From Burkholderiaceae bacterium (lineage in GTDB: Bacteria > Pseudomonadota > Gammaproteobacteria > Burkholderiales > Burkholderiaceae_C): a stretch of DNA of 63,221 nt. Where the stretch lies: the NCBI GenBank assembly GCA_030654805.1, contig JAURWR010000090.1, positions 1 to 63,221 of the forward strand. Direction: 5' to 3'. Position numbers and translations under genes: made by a program. Position 1 is the first letter of the stretch, and every line of letters starts with the position of its first letter. Positions 1 to 8,642 of the stretch are shown piece after piece. The notes under the pieces are model-generated. The model did not search any database and was not told the DNA's origin. It was given only the letters and a program-made list of their open reading frames with translations.

Positions 1-2
1 AA

Positions 3-290
3 GTAAGGCAGATTGAAAATGAATTGAATGCAGGAATCAACTTACTAAGAACAGTCAAGAGCGAAGAAAAACTATGGCAATTTCGCAGTAAAAAATTAAT
101 TGAACGGCAATCAAGAACACTTTTTTCCGCGGCATACTACTTGCGCGATAAGGCTTGGCTAAGTGGCATGCAGGCCCTCTGGAAATCCTTTTTCTTGAGT
201 CCAAGCATAAAGCACCTGAAGTTGGCTTTGAAATATTTTCTTCCAATGTACCTGCTCAAGAAAAAGAGTTGCGAAGATATACAATCATGA
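3..290 (+). CDS. C-terminal end of an unidentified protein, possibly a glycosyltransferase (partial)
   Basis: The reading frame is open from the left edge of the window and closes with TGA at 288-290, so only about 95 C-terminal residues are seen. They are rich in Lys, Arg and Leu and end in a basic amphipathic stretch (YLLKKKSCEDIQS). Such tails are common at the end of family 2 glycosyltransferases, and the gene points towards a polysaccharide locus, but no catalytic motif lies in view. The segment is clearly more AT-rich than the genes from 0.4 kb onward, which would fit an acquired gene. It is convergent with the glycosyltransferase at 361-1383, about 70 bp away, and no clear terminator was seen between them. 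Confidence 0.5.
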   Translation, partial: VRQIENELNAGINLLRTVKSEEKLWQFRSKKLIERQSRTLFSAAYYLRDKAWLSGMQALWKSFFLSPSIKHLKLALKYFLPMYLLKKKSCEDIQS

Positions 291-360
291 ACCCTTGAGC
301 TTCTTGATGTAAAAAGTTTTTTATAATCGGATCGCGTTAATATAAGAAATCGCTTGCACG

Positions 361-1383
361 TCACAAATCAAATTTATCAGGTGACATCTGCCATTTTCCT
401 GACAAGTAAAGATTGAGGTTAACTCTGAACGGTTCCGTCAGTCTATAATCCCGATCACCGAGCAGTTGTCCTACATTATTCGCCAAACTGCGAATCATGA
501 CGATAATGGGAACATAAAGGCTTGATCCACTGGTCTTGGTTCTTAACCGAACGGATACTAATACCGGTTTGACCAGCGTGAAGAAAATGAATGCCAAGAT
601 GCCGGCCGCGACTAGGAAGAACCAAGGATACACAGGCGTGAGCAGAAGGGGCAAGATCCAGAGCGCATGGTTGCGCAAGTGGTAAGTGATGGTTCGAATA
701 TCCGCGCTCCCGATACGACCCGTACCTCTCCCGTACAGGTAGTACTGCTTGCAGAGCTTGCGTAAGTTCGGGCGCGGGCGCCAAGACACGACCGCTTTCT
801 CGGCGAGTGCGACTCGGCAACCAAGCGCCTTGGCGCGCAGCGAGAATAAGGTGTCTTCAGCGGTGTAAAGCCACTCAGGATAGCCCCCCACTCGTGTCCA
901 GACCATCTTGCGAAACGCCGAGTTTCGGCCGTGAAACATTCGCTCACTCTCGGTCGCCGGATTTACCGAAGTCGATAGCAGGCCCGCGAACTCCTCGAAC
1001 CGGTTCGCACCGATGATCCTTCGCTCGCCAGTCACGGCGTCATAGTCCGAATTGACCAGCAGGGGGTTCACCAGTTCCTCAAGCCAATTCGGCTCCGGAC
1101 GACAGCCTCCATCGGTGACCGCAACGATGCTGCAGTTGGAGCGGTGGATCGCAATGTTTCGGCCGCGCGCGATGTTGACTCCTGGCTCGACATGCAGTTT
1201 CAGGATCGGGTGCGCTTGCGCGTATGTCTTGAGAAGATCTACTGTCCCGTCGGTGGACCCGCCATCGACGACAACGATTTCGTCGGGCTGCCGTGTCTGA
1301 GCCAGAAAGGCGTCCAGCAACACACAGATGCTGTCGCGCTCGTTGAGCACGGTGGTGATTACGGCAATGGTTTCTGCGCTCAT
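361..1383 (-). CDS. Family 2 glycosyltransferase with C-terminal membrane segments
   Basis: This 340-residue protein has a GT-A nucleotide-sugar fold. Near the N-terminus are VLNERDS and VVVDGGSTDGT, then TDGGCRP (the DXD-like metal site) and a YTAEDTLFS segment that carries the usual acidic acceptor region. Hydrophobic stretches at about residues 240-285 suggest one or two C-terminal membrane segments. It should add a sugar to a lipid-linked intermediate on the cytoplasmic face of the inner membrane. The ATG at 1383 was chosen because it overlaps the stop of the upstream acetyltransferase gene (ATGA) and starts directly before the GT fold; longer readings upstream have no family character. 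It is the last gene of the long minus-strand XrtA operon. The sugar is unknown. Confidence 0.85.
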   Translation of the reverse strand: MSAETIAVITTVLNERDSICVLLDAFLAQTRQPDEIVVVDGGSTDGTVDLLKTYAQAHPILKLHVEPGVNIARGRNIAIHRSNCSIVAVTDGGCRPEPNWLEELVNPLLVNSDYDAVTGERRIIGANRFEEFAGLLSTSVNPATESERMFHGRNSAFRKMVWTRVGGYPEWLYTAEDTLFSLRAKALGCRVALAEKAVVSWRPRPNLRKLCKQYYLYGRGTGRIGSADIRTITYHLRNHALWILPLLLTPVYPWFFLVAAGILAFIFFTLVKPVLVSVRLRTKTSGSSLYVPIIVMIRSLANNVGQLLGDRDYRLTEPFRVNLNLYLSGKWQMSPDKFDL

Positions 1384-2507
1384 GTCTCGTTCTTTGCACC
1401 AGCTTGGTCGCTGGGTGGCCGAGTGTCGAAGTAGTCCCCGTCCAACCCACTGCGAAACCAGCCGTGGATAGCTTCTTGGCTCAACGTGGACTGGCTGTGA
1501 ACCTGGTACCGGTTCCCATTTGAGGGAATAGGCTCGTAGCCCAACGACTGGAACAGCGGGGTCAGTCGATTGGAAGCGACCTCTAGGCTCACCCATGTCA
1601 TCCCGGTGCTCCGCCAATTCCGAACGGCGAGGAAAAGGAAGGCTCGCAGCGCCGCTTCGTCATAATTGTCGAGAAACAGATCACGCAGCACGGCGCAGGA
1701 GACGTGATTCGAGTATTGCTGTTGGTGCCAAACCGCATAGCCGCGCAGTTGGTGTCGCGCATCACGCAAAGCCACCAAGGATAAGGGTTGGGTCGGAAAA
1801 TCGAACACACGCCAATTCAGATACTTGCTGCTACGCTCCAGACACGACGCATGGTTGAGCCGTGCGCGGGCCCACAGTTCGTCAAACTCTTCGGTGCACA
1901 CGTTCATGGGCTCCAAGCGGAAGCCTCGCGCATCGCCCAAAGGAATCTCCACACCGTGTAGAAAGGCATCCGTGGCGCCACCGACCAGCGAGCCCAAGGT
2001 GCTGCCTAGGCGTGACTGCATCGACCCCACGAAACTGACCCGAAGGCGAAAGAAGTCGTCCGCCACCCCACCTACCGCGACAAAACCCTGCTTGGCATAG
2101 ATCTTCTGAGTGATGTTGCCTGCGGAAGTGCTCCCGGTGAGTGAGGCAACCTCGCGGCTATTGGCGATCATCCTGCCACCCAAGCCGCAGCCACGATAGG
2201 CTGGCTCAATGCATGTATGCGCAGCAAAGGCCATCACGGTGGGCTGCCCGCCGATCCACCATGGCTGAGCAAACATGGCCCGGAAAGCGATTAGCTTGCC
2301 AGCATCCCGGACCGCCACACCGATGCCATCCAGCTGGTGCTGCCATGGATTGTTCAAGACTCTTGCGTCGAACCAGTTCTGAACCGCGCTGACGTTGCCT
2401 TCGAAGTGATCGAAGGAGCGGCGAGCGATGTCGATGCACTCGGGGATATCCGGCACACGAAGGCGGGATATTTCCAACCTGGCAGTCGATGCACCTCGAT
2501 CAGACAT
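1380..2507 (-). CDS. GNAT-type N-acetyltransferase
   Basis: The 375-residue product begins with an acetyltransferase-like domain. The segment PAYRGCGLGGRMI at about residues 115-127 matches the acetyl-CoA pyrophosphate loop (Q/R-x-x-G-x-G/A), and AKQGFVAVGG follows as the typical end of the fold. The C-terminal half may be a second, degenerate GNAT repeat (ALRAFLFLAVRNWRSTG, FQSLGYEPI). It probably N- or O-acylates a sugar nucleotide or glycan intermediate in the cytoplasm. It overlaps the genes on both sides by a few bases, so it is translated as part of the operon. The acceptor cannot be told from sequence. Confidence 0.75.
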   Translation of the reverse strand: MSDRGASTARLEISRLRVPDIPECIDIARRSFDHFEGNVSAVQNWFDARVLNNPWQHQLDGIGVAVRDAGKLIAFRAMFAQPWWIGGQPTVMAFAAHTCIEPAYRGCGLGGRMIANSREVASLTGSTSAGNITQKIYAKQGFVAVGGVADDFFRLRVSFVGSMQSRLGSTLGSLVGGATDAFLHGVEIPLGDARGFRLEPMNVCTEEFDELWARARLNHASCLERSSKYLNWRVFDFPTQPLSLVALRDARHQLRGYAVWHQQQYSNHVSCAVLRDLFLDNYDEAALRAFLFLAVRNWRSTGMTWVSLEVASNRLTPLFQSLGYEPIPSNGNRYQVHSQSTLSQEAIHGWFRSGLDGDYFDTRPPSDQAGAKNET

Positions 2508-3723
2508 GTGAAGGCTTGACCGAGCACAACGCCCACCGAGTCAACAATTCGCCGGGCAGCGCCAGGCCCGAGAGCTTGAGCAGTTTCCACAAACGACCTG
2601 AATGACGCAGCCGGCGCCAGAAACACGGAAACCGTTCATTGAAATGCCGGGCGACCCATTGGGGGTCTTGCTCCTTCAGCACCCTCAACAGTTCACAAGA
2701 TGAAAGAAACCTGATCGTCGGCATCAGGCTCAACGCTCCTGCAATCAGCTTTTCCAGCTCTTCTAGGCTGGTCCTGTGCACGGCAGTATCCCGACAGAAG
2801 TTGACGCGATGGTTCTCCAAGATGCACGGACGTCCCTCGGAACTGGCGCGACCAAGGGCATGCAACGCGTAGCCAGCATCACGGCCACGGGCTGGCTCAA
2901 AGTAGTCGTAGCGCACAAGATAGGTGATGTCACCGGAGCAGTCGCCGTTGGCAAACTTTGCTCCGTCCGCGATGTGTGAGCCATCAGCAGCAAGAAACGT
3001 GTAGCGCTGGCCCGGCGTGACGATGCACTGAATGCCGTTGGCTGCCCAGGCGCGCTCGACGTAAGGCGTCCAGATGAAAGTGGGCGGCACAACGACGCGC
3101 GGCGTGCTACCGATAACACGCTTGTAGATCTCGATCTCTTCCTTCACGGCTAGATCGACAGCATGTTGCGGCAGCGACCTAGACGGGAGGGATGAAGCGT
3201 CTGTCCACCTACTCTGAAGGTGAGGTGGCAGTTCCTCCGTCCATGCAGGCACCGGCTGGCTGAGCCAGGACCGGACCTTCGGATCGACACTCCCCATCAG
3301 CGTGTTGGGCCAGAAATGCTCGCTGGCGTGCAATTGAAGGGAGAACACTCCTTCGGCCTCGCCTTGCTTGAGCGCATCAAGAACCGTGGAAAGTGATGGC
3401 TCATCTAGACAAGTTCGCTGGTAAGGCCCCTTCTCTGCAGCAATGGCCTTGCCATCGGGCACGGACAATACGACGGCCAGACTCATGACCGGGACCTGAC
3501 CCGATGTGTCCTGGAAGCCCCCAAGCAGCGCAGCCATGTCATTCAAGGCGGTCGCCTGCGCCGGAGGACCGGCACCCCAATCATCGCTTTCGAGGACCAA
3601 GACGGGGCACCGCAGGACGGGCTCCCGCCACAGTCGACCGATGTCGCGCAGATACCAAAGCAGTATCGCCGCAAGCGCGGCAAGCCACAGCACCGGCAAG
3701 GTCCAGAGCAACAGAAAGCTCAA
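2500..3723 (-). CDS. Membrane-anchored protein resembling polysaccharide deacetylases
   Basis: This 407-residue protein starts with one membrane segment (about residues 3-25). It then shows features that recall the NodB deacetylase barrel: VLESDDWG (acidic motif with a DD pair), LQLHASEHFW (histidine motif) and VVVPPTFIWTPYVERAW (the P-x-F-x-W/R region), with ENHRVNF near the end. The match is loose, so the catalytic assignment is inferred and a related non-deacetylase role is possible. Its ends overlap the neighbouring genes by 4-8 bp, which indicates translational coupling. A second, typical deacetylase is encoded at 16876-17784, so this one may act on a different residue or step. Confidence 0.55.
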   Translation of the reverse strand: MSFLLLWTLPVLWLAALAAILLWYLRDIGRLWREPVLRCPVLVLESDDWGAGPPAQATALNDMAALLGGFQDTSGQVPVMSLAVVLSVPDGKAIAAEKGPYQRTCLDEPSLSTVLDALKQGEAEGVFSLQLHASEHFWPNTLMGSVDPKVRSWLSQPVPAWTEELPPHLQSRWTDASSLPSRSLPQHAVDLAVKEEIEIYKRVIGSTPRVVVPPTFIWTPYVERAWAANGIQCIVTPGQRYTFLAADGSHIADGAKFANGDCSGDITYLVRYDYFEPARGRDAGYALHALGRASSEGRPCILENHRVNFCRDTAVHRTSLEELEKLIAGALSLMPTIRFLSSCELLRVLKEQDPQWVARHFNERFPCFWRRLRHSGRLWKLLKLSGLALPGELLTRWALCSVKPSHV

Positions 3724-5024
3724 GGCACAGCGCCCATGCGTACGTCTGGCTTGGCCACAGCTTGCGCAGCAGCATTGGAGCCGACACTGCGGCTAGGCTC
3801 GACGACGACCATGTAATGAACGACAACGACAATCGCAATCAGATGGTAGAGGTAATCGAAATAGGCGAGCCCCAAGAATGCGCCCGCTGACATATAAGCA
3901 ACCATCGAAACTTGGATCATCGCGGCAAGATCCTTCGCCCACAATAATTCAGGTTGGTTCTTGGCATAACGCATGGTCGAATTGCACGTCATCCAAGTCA
4001 GTGCTAGCAACGACAGAAAAATGATCAGCCCGGGCCAGCCATGCTCCCCCAGCACCTCGAAATAGATGCTGTGTACGTCCCGCACGTTGGTGGGGTCCGG
4101 AGCGTACCGTTGGAACACGCTCGGTATCCACGTCTCGAAGCCGCCACCAAAGATGCGGTCAGTCGCGATGTGCACGGCGGTCCACCACGAATTGATCCGC
4201 CCCTGCGCAGATTGGTCCTGATCGTAGGTTTCGATGGTGTGCATGCGCGCGTACCACTCTTCCGGCATGATGCTCATCCCCGCCAACCCAGCGAATGCAA
4301 CCATCGCTGCGGTCCTGATCTTGTTACGACTCTTCAGCCAGAACATGATCCCGGTGAGGATGAGTGCAACCAAGGCGCCGCGAGATTGCGTGCCGAAGGC
4401 GGAAATAGCCGTCAAGATCATGCCAACCATCAACCCGGGCTTGAGCCACTTGTGCTTCTCGTGCAGATACAAGTAGTACATGAGAGGAATGGTCATCACC
4501 ATTGCCAGCGCTAGTTCATTGTTGCCTGCGATGAAGGTCCCCTCCGGCCCCTGCACTCTGTGCACCCCACCCTTCGCTATCGTGAAGATTCCACCTTTGA
4601 CGCCATAGAAACCCAGCGAAAAGACGATCGCCCAAACCAGAAGGTTCACTTTTTCGCGCGAGGTCAACAGCAACAGGGTCATGAATGTCAGGATCTGAAT
4701 CTTGATGACTTTTTCATACTGGAGCCCAGCCTCATTGGAGTTGAAAGCCTGGGTCGTCGTGATGCCCATCCATACGATGAAGATCACCAGCACGACAATC
4801 TCGCGGCTCCAAACCATGCGTTTGGCTTCCTTCGAGACCAGCATCCCGATCAGAGTGACTAGCGCGACGATCATCACCACCGGCATGGTGAGCATGAAGC
4901 CGTAGCAAAGCCTGTGCGGGTTCATGTAACCCAGCCCGGCCATCAGTACGATGCCCCAGAACGGGCGCTTCAGAATAAACGGCAATGACCCGAAGACGAT
5001 GAACGCTACCAGCAGGTCACGCAT
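3720..5024 (-). CDS. O-antigen ligase/polymerase-like membrane protein of exosortase A loci
   Basis: The 434-residue protein is strongly hydrophobic, with about ten membrane segments. It has the large periplasmic loop expected of O-antigen ligases and Wzy polymerases (about residues 250-325, GRINSWWTAVHIATDRIFGG... and DVHSIYFEVLGEHG). The H-S-x-Y/F-x-E-x-L-G-E-H-G block is a hallmark of this superfamily, and the family in XrtA loci is usually called an O-glycosylation ligase. It would polymerise the glycan or transfer it to a protein or lipid acceptor in the periplasm. The ATG at 5024 lies inside the end of the upstream gene, giving an 8-bp overlap. Confidence 0.85.
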   Translation of the reverse strand: MRDLLVAFIVFGSLPFILKRPFWGIVLMAGLGYMNPHRLCYGFMLTMPVVMIVALVTLIGMLVSKEAKRMVWSREIVVLVIFIVWMGITTTQAFNSNEAGLQYEKVIKIQILTFMTLLLLTSREKVNLLVWAIVFSLGFYGVKGGIFTIAKGGVHRVQGPEGTFIAGNNELALAMVMTIPLMYYLYLHEKHKWLKPGLMVGMILTAISAFGTQSRGALVALILTGIMFWLKSRNKIRTAAMVAFAGLAGMSIMPEEWYARMHTIETYDQDQSAQGRINSWWTAVHIATDRIFGGGFETWIPSVFQRYAPDPTNVRDVHSIYFEVLGEHGWPGLIIFLSLLALTWMTCNSTMRYAKNQPELLWAKDLAAMIQVSMVAYMSAGAFLGLAYFDYLYHLIAIVVVVHYMVVVEPSRSVGSNAAAQAVAKPDVRMGAVP

Positions 5025-6402
5025 GACTCACCTCACCCTGTGACGCAATCTCGACGCGGCTGACCACGTAGCGGAATTTTCCGGAACGCTCTGGCGGGAT
5101 GTCATCCACTTGCTCCACTGCCACGTGCACCGCATCGCCCAGACGAGCGCGAATCTTGCGCGGGAGGTCTTCCAGCAGCGCGGCATCAAAGCCGGGGTCG
5201 GTGACGAGCAAAACGCGGGTCTCCAGTTGGCTTTCCTGGATGATCTTGAACTGGCGAAGCCCCGGAAGGTCACGCAGAACGTAGATCAGCGCCAGTCCGT
5301 GCATCACTGTACCGTCAGCAGCCACGACGAAATCGGTGGTGCGGCCCTGGATTTCTCGCAGCATTGGCAGGCCACGCCCACAAGCACAGCGGCTGTCGTC
5401 CAACACCGCCACGTCGCCAGTTCGATACCGTATGAACGGGTACTCGCGCGTTGCAAGGTGTGTGACAACGACCTCGCCGGCCTGACCGGGTGGAAGCACT
5501 TTGCCTTCTCGGTCAACGATTTCGACGATCACATCCTCGGTCGTGAGATGCATGCCGCCGTGCGGACACTCATGGGCGATGAATCCTGCGTCCCGTCCAC
5601 CGTAACCGTTGGCTACCGGGCAACCGAACACGCGACTGATGGTGGCGCGTTGCTCGTCGTACAAACGCTCGCTGGTAACGAAGGCCACCTTGATGCCGAG
5701 GTCGTCCATTCGCTGGCCGCAGCGCTCGGCGTGACGGGCAATGTGGGTCAGGGCGCTGGGGTAGCCAAACAGCATCTTGGGCCGACGCGCACGGATCGCA
5801 GCGATAAACCCGTCCAGCTTGGCTTCACTCATCTCGAAAGCTGGCAAGAGTTCGGTACGCAGCAGTCTGTCGCGCAACGCGCGGATGCGGTCCTGACTCC
5901 CCAGTTCGATGGGCGAGCCCCAGACGACGATTTCAGGATCGCCAATGTCCACACCCCACCAGCACGTCGCCCGCCACTTGGCGGCTACGTCATGGCTGAC
6001 ACGCTCATTTCCGATGAAGAAAATCAGCGGCTCGCCAGAGCTTCCTCCCGTGTTGAAACGCGCCAAGCCGCGAACATGCGCGTGCTTCAAGTGTTCCACG
6101 TGAGTGCGGATCAACGGCTTCGTGAGAAAGGGGAGTCGCTGGAGGTCAGCCACGCTGCCAAGCTGCGTCGGATCGAATCCCTGCGTGCGAAAGAGGTCTC
6201 GGTAGTACGGCACATGGCGCCCTGCCTCCGAGAGCAGCGATCGCAGTCGCTCCAATTGAAGAGACAACAGCTGGTCCGCAGACCACCACTGCGTTTCTTC
6301 CAGCTGCCGGTGCGCTGCCACGGTCGAATGATCCTTCAGTCGCTCGTGCAGCGGGAACAGCACTTTGGATATGAACGCGGTGTAGAGGCCGGACATGTTC
6401 AT
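5017..6402 (-). CDS. CapK/PaaK-like adenylate-forming ligase family protein
   Basis: At 461 residues it has the size of phenylacetate-CoA ligase and CapK-type proteins. Visible features are the phosphate-binding segment RFNTGGSSGEPLIFF, the YGGRDAGFIAHECPHGGMHLTTEDVIVEIVD region (metal-binding Cys/His and acyl-adenylate site) and the RTGDVAVLDDSRCACGRGLPML segment near the C-terminal hinge. Members are found in capsule and exopolysaccharide loci, where they are thought to activate a carboxylic acid for attachment to the glycan. The substrate is unknown, and true CoA-ligase activity is not certain for capsule-linked members. It follows the glycosyltransferase gene by 6 bp and overlaps the O-ligase gene. 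Confidence 0.8.
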   Translation of the reverse strand: MNMSGLYTAFISKVLFPLHERLKDHSTVAAHRQLEETQWWSADQLLSLQLERLRSLLSEAGRHVPYYRDLFRTQGFDPTQLGSVADLQRLPFLTKPLIRTHVEHLKHAHVRGLARFNTGGSSGEPLIFFIGNERVSHDVAAKWRATCWWGVDIGDPEIVVWGSPIELGSQDRIRALRDRLLRTELLPAFEMSEAKLDGFIAAIRARRPKMLFGYPSALTHIARHAERCGQRMDDLGIKVAFVTSERLYDEQRATISRVFGCPVANGYGGRDAGFIAHECPHGGMHLTTEDVIVEIVDREGKVLPPGQAGEVVVTHLATREYPFIRYRTGDVAVLDDSRCACGRGLPMLREIQGRTTDFVVAADGTVMHGLALIYVLRDLPGLRQFKIIQESQLETRVLLVTDPGFDAALLEDLPRKIRARLGDAVHVAVEQVDDIPPERSGKFRYVVSRVEIASQGEVSHA

Positions 6403-6408
6403 CTGACC

Positions 6409-7674
6409 TCAGTGTGGTGCAACGCGAGCGCCGACTGCATCACCTTTGGAGTGCCAATGCAGGTTACGAAAAAGACTAACCAGTGCTTCGACACGCTGAT
6501 CCCACGTGTTGTCTTCAGCGTAGCGCCGGATAACCTGTGTATCCCACCGGGCTCGCAAAGCTTGTTCTATCGCCACCTGCAGGCGATCGGCCTCGCCGAA
6601 TGGCACCACCATGCCAAGTTCGGGGCGACACACCACCTCGGAATTTCCGCCGACGTCCGTCGTGACGACCGGCACTCCGCAGGCCATCGCCTCGAGGAAA
6701 ACGTTGGCCCAGCCTTCATTGCGTGTGGACAGCACGAACACGTCGGCGGCAGAGAGCGGCTCGCGTAAATGTTCTGGGGCCAAAGGGCCCATGAAGCGCA
6801 CTGCGCCGACCAAGCCGAGCTCCGCAACCTGGCGCTTCAGCTGGGCACCCATGTCACCTTCGGGGCTGGGGCCACCGACCACCAGATAGACAAGCCCCGG
6901 AAAGTGCGCGCGCAAGGCGGGCAGCAATTCGATGACTCGATGAAAGCCTTTGCGCTCCACGAGCCCACCGACGGTCACGAGTACGGGTCCACTGTCGGGC
7001 AGACCGAGAGCGCGGCGAGCCTCGGATCGTCCCAATGGACTGAATTTTTGAAGGTCTACACCATTGCCAACGACGAGTACCTTCTCCTCGGCAACACCCA
7101 GTCGGATGGCAACACGGCGCAGCGACTGCGAAACTGCAATCAAGCGGGTGGCTCGTTGAAGTGCGAGCGCAAGTCGCGGAGCCAGTGAGGCATCTTGCGC
7201 ATGGCGCTGCTCGGTACCGCGCAGGGTGATGGTGACGGGCACGTTCAGCCAGCGGCCCAGCATCGTGGCCGCGTAGCCGTCGGGGTATCCAAAGTGAGCG
7301 TCGATCAGATCGAGGCGGCCTTTGCGCTTGAGCTGCCAGAGGCGGGGAAACGTCCCGAGGGCCATGGAAAAGCCGTCCAACCCTTTCAAGAAGCCGGGTA
7401 CAGACAAGAATCTCGGCAACCACACATCGACCCCGGACTGCCTCTCATACGACGGAGCAGCGGGCCGAAAGCCGGGACGCCAACGCCTAAGCAAACCTTG
7501 AAACGGGAACCACGGCCTGGGAGAAACCACGCTCAACGGCACATGCGAACCCACGCGGAACATGCGCTCGCGGATGAAGAGGCCGGCTCCGGGCTCGGCG
7601 CTGTTCGGAAACAGGCTGCTCAACACCACGACGTGAGGTGAAGCAGTCTTGTTGAAATTCGAAGCTGTAGACAT
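6409..7674 (-). CDS. Family 4 glycosyltransferase (GT-B)
   Basis: The product is 421 residues from the chosen ATG at 7674, whose start MSTASNF is followed by the expected first beta strand (VVVLSSLFPN). The C-terminal nucleotide-binding half carries VTVGGLVERKGFHRVIELL and the EX7E region AADVFVLSTRNEGWANVFLEAMACGVPVVTTDVGGN, all typical of family 4. It should transfer a sugar from a nucleotide donor to the growing lipid-linked oligosaccharide in the cytoplasm. A longer reading up to 7818 would overlap the methyltransferase gene by more than 130 bp and has no family similarity, so the shorter start is preferred. It lies in the XrtA operon; specificity is unknown. Confidence 0.88.
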   Translation of the reverse strand: MSTASNFNKTASPHVVVLSSLFPNSAEPGAGLFIRERMFRVGSHVPLSVVSPRPWFPFQGLLRRWRPGFRPAAPSYERQSGVDVWLPRFLSVPGFLKGLDGFSMALGTFPRLWQLKRKGRLDLIDAHFGYPDGYAATMLGRWLNVPVTITLRGTEQRHAQDASLAPRLALALQRATRLIAVSQSLRRVAIRLGVAEEKVLVVGNGVDLQKFSPLGRSEARRALGLPDSGPVLVTVGGLVERKGFHRVIELLPALRAHFPGLVYLVVGGPSPEGDMGAQLKRQVAELGLVGAVRFMGPLAPEHLREPLSAADVFVLSTRNEGWANVFLEAMACGVPVVTTDVGGNSEVVCRPELGMVVPFGEADRLQVAIEQALRARWDTQVIRRYAEDNTWDQRVEALVSLFRNLHWHSKGDAVGARVAPH

Positions 7675-7681
7675 GTGCCGA

Positions 7682-8641
7682 TTACCCTGCTTCCTTGCGG
7701 AAGACCAGCCAGAAGCCGAGCCAGCACAGATCCTCATCACTGACACCACGAAAAGGATCGGCCAAGCGGGGCCGCACCGCAGCAACATCCTCAATCGAGG
7801 CAAGCTTGGTGGCTTCAAGCACGAGCAGCTTCACTGGCAATTCGGCAACCAATGAGCGATATCTGTCGATGCGCCAGCGATTGGGGACACCCTTCTGCGA
7901 ATACATCAGACTCCAGAGCCTGGACGACCACTCAAGGAAGTCGAGCGGATTGGACTTGTGAAGTCCGTGGCTGCGGAGGTCGACCAGATGCACGGCCGTG
8001 GCACCTGGGCGCATTGCCGTCGACATGTCCTTGAAGGTGGCGTCAAGGTCGTTGACATGCTCGAGCACGGCGCGCGAGAACACCAGGTCCACGGCATTGA
8101 TCAAGCCGGAAAGGCCTCCAGGTCGAACCAGATACTCGATACGGCGGGGATCGAAACCAGCCTGAGGATCGTTCTTGTCCTTGAGGCATCCGACGAGGCG
8201 GTCGCGCTCAGCACCCTGGCTGCCGTCGATCAAATGACCCAGGACGCGGGCGTTCTTTTCCGACAGGTTGACAAGCGGGAAACGGTCAACGCAATAGAGC
8301 TTCTCTGCACCCCGAGCAATCATGAGTGCAGCCACACCAGGCAAATCGCCAGGTCCGTACTCCATCAGCGTCTTGCCAGCAAGGAAGGAGGCATGGCTTG
8401 CCTGAGGAATGGCCAACTTCTCGAAGTAGGCCTCCGCACTCTGGCGAAAGTACTGCGAGATATCGCCCGAACTTTCCTCCGCTGCGTCGCCCCGTCCGGT
8501 CTGGCCCGTCAGACGCACATAGGCAGCCGGCGCAAAACGCGCCAACTGATTCGTGGCTGCGGCCCGCGCAATGCGCACCGCATCGCTGACCGACAAACGG
8601 CCACCATTGCTGGATCTGTCGAGCGATGTAGCAATTGACAT
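7682..8641 (-). CDS. Class I SAM-dependent methyltransferase
   Basis: The 319-residue protein shows a Rossmann SAM-binding motif at LMEYGPGDLPGVAAL (residues about 92-106), the acidic end of strand 2 in KLYCVDRF, and a motif-IV-like segment AVDLVFSRAVLEHVNDLDATF in which the ERAVLEHV-type pattern is common to glycan and lipid methyltransferases. It probably O-methylates a sugar or terminal residue of the exopolysaccharide. It sits 2 bp from the upstream glycosyltransferase gene and 7 bp from the downstream one. Substrate assignment is inferred from context only. Confidence 0.8.
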   Translation of the reverse strand: MSIATSLDRSSNGGRLSVSDAVRIARAAATNQLARFAPAAYVRLTGQTGRGDAAEESSGDISQYFRQSAEAYFEKLAIPQASHASFLAGKTLMEYGPGDLPGVAALMIARGAEKLYCVDRFPLVNLSEKNARVLGHLIDGSQGAERDRLVGCLKDKNDPQAGFDPRRIEYLVRPGGLSGLINAVDLVFSRAVLEHVNDLDATFKDMSTAMRPGATAVHLVDLRSHGLHKSNPLDFLEWSSRLWSLMYSQKGVPNRWRIDRYRSLVAELPVKLLVLEATKLASIEDVAAVRPRLADPFRGVSDEDLCWLGFWLVFRKEAG

Positions 8642-8642
8642 G

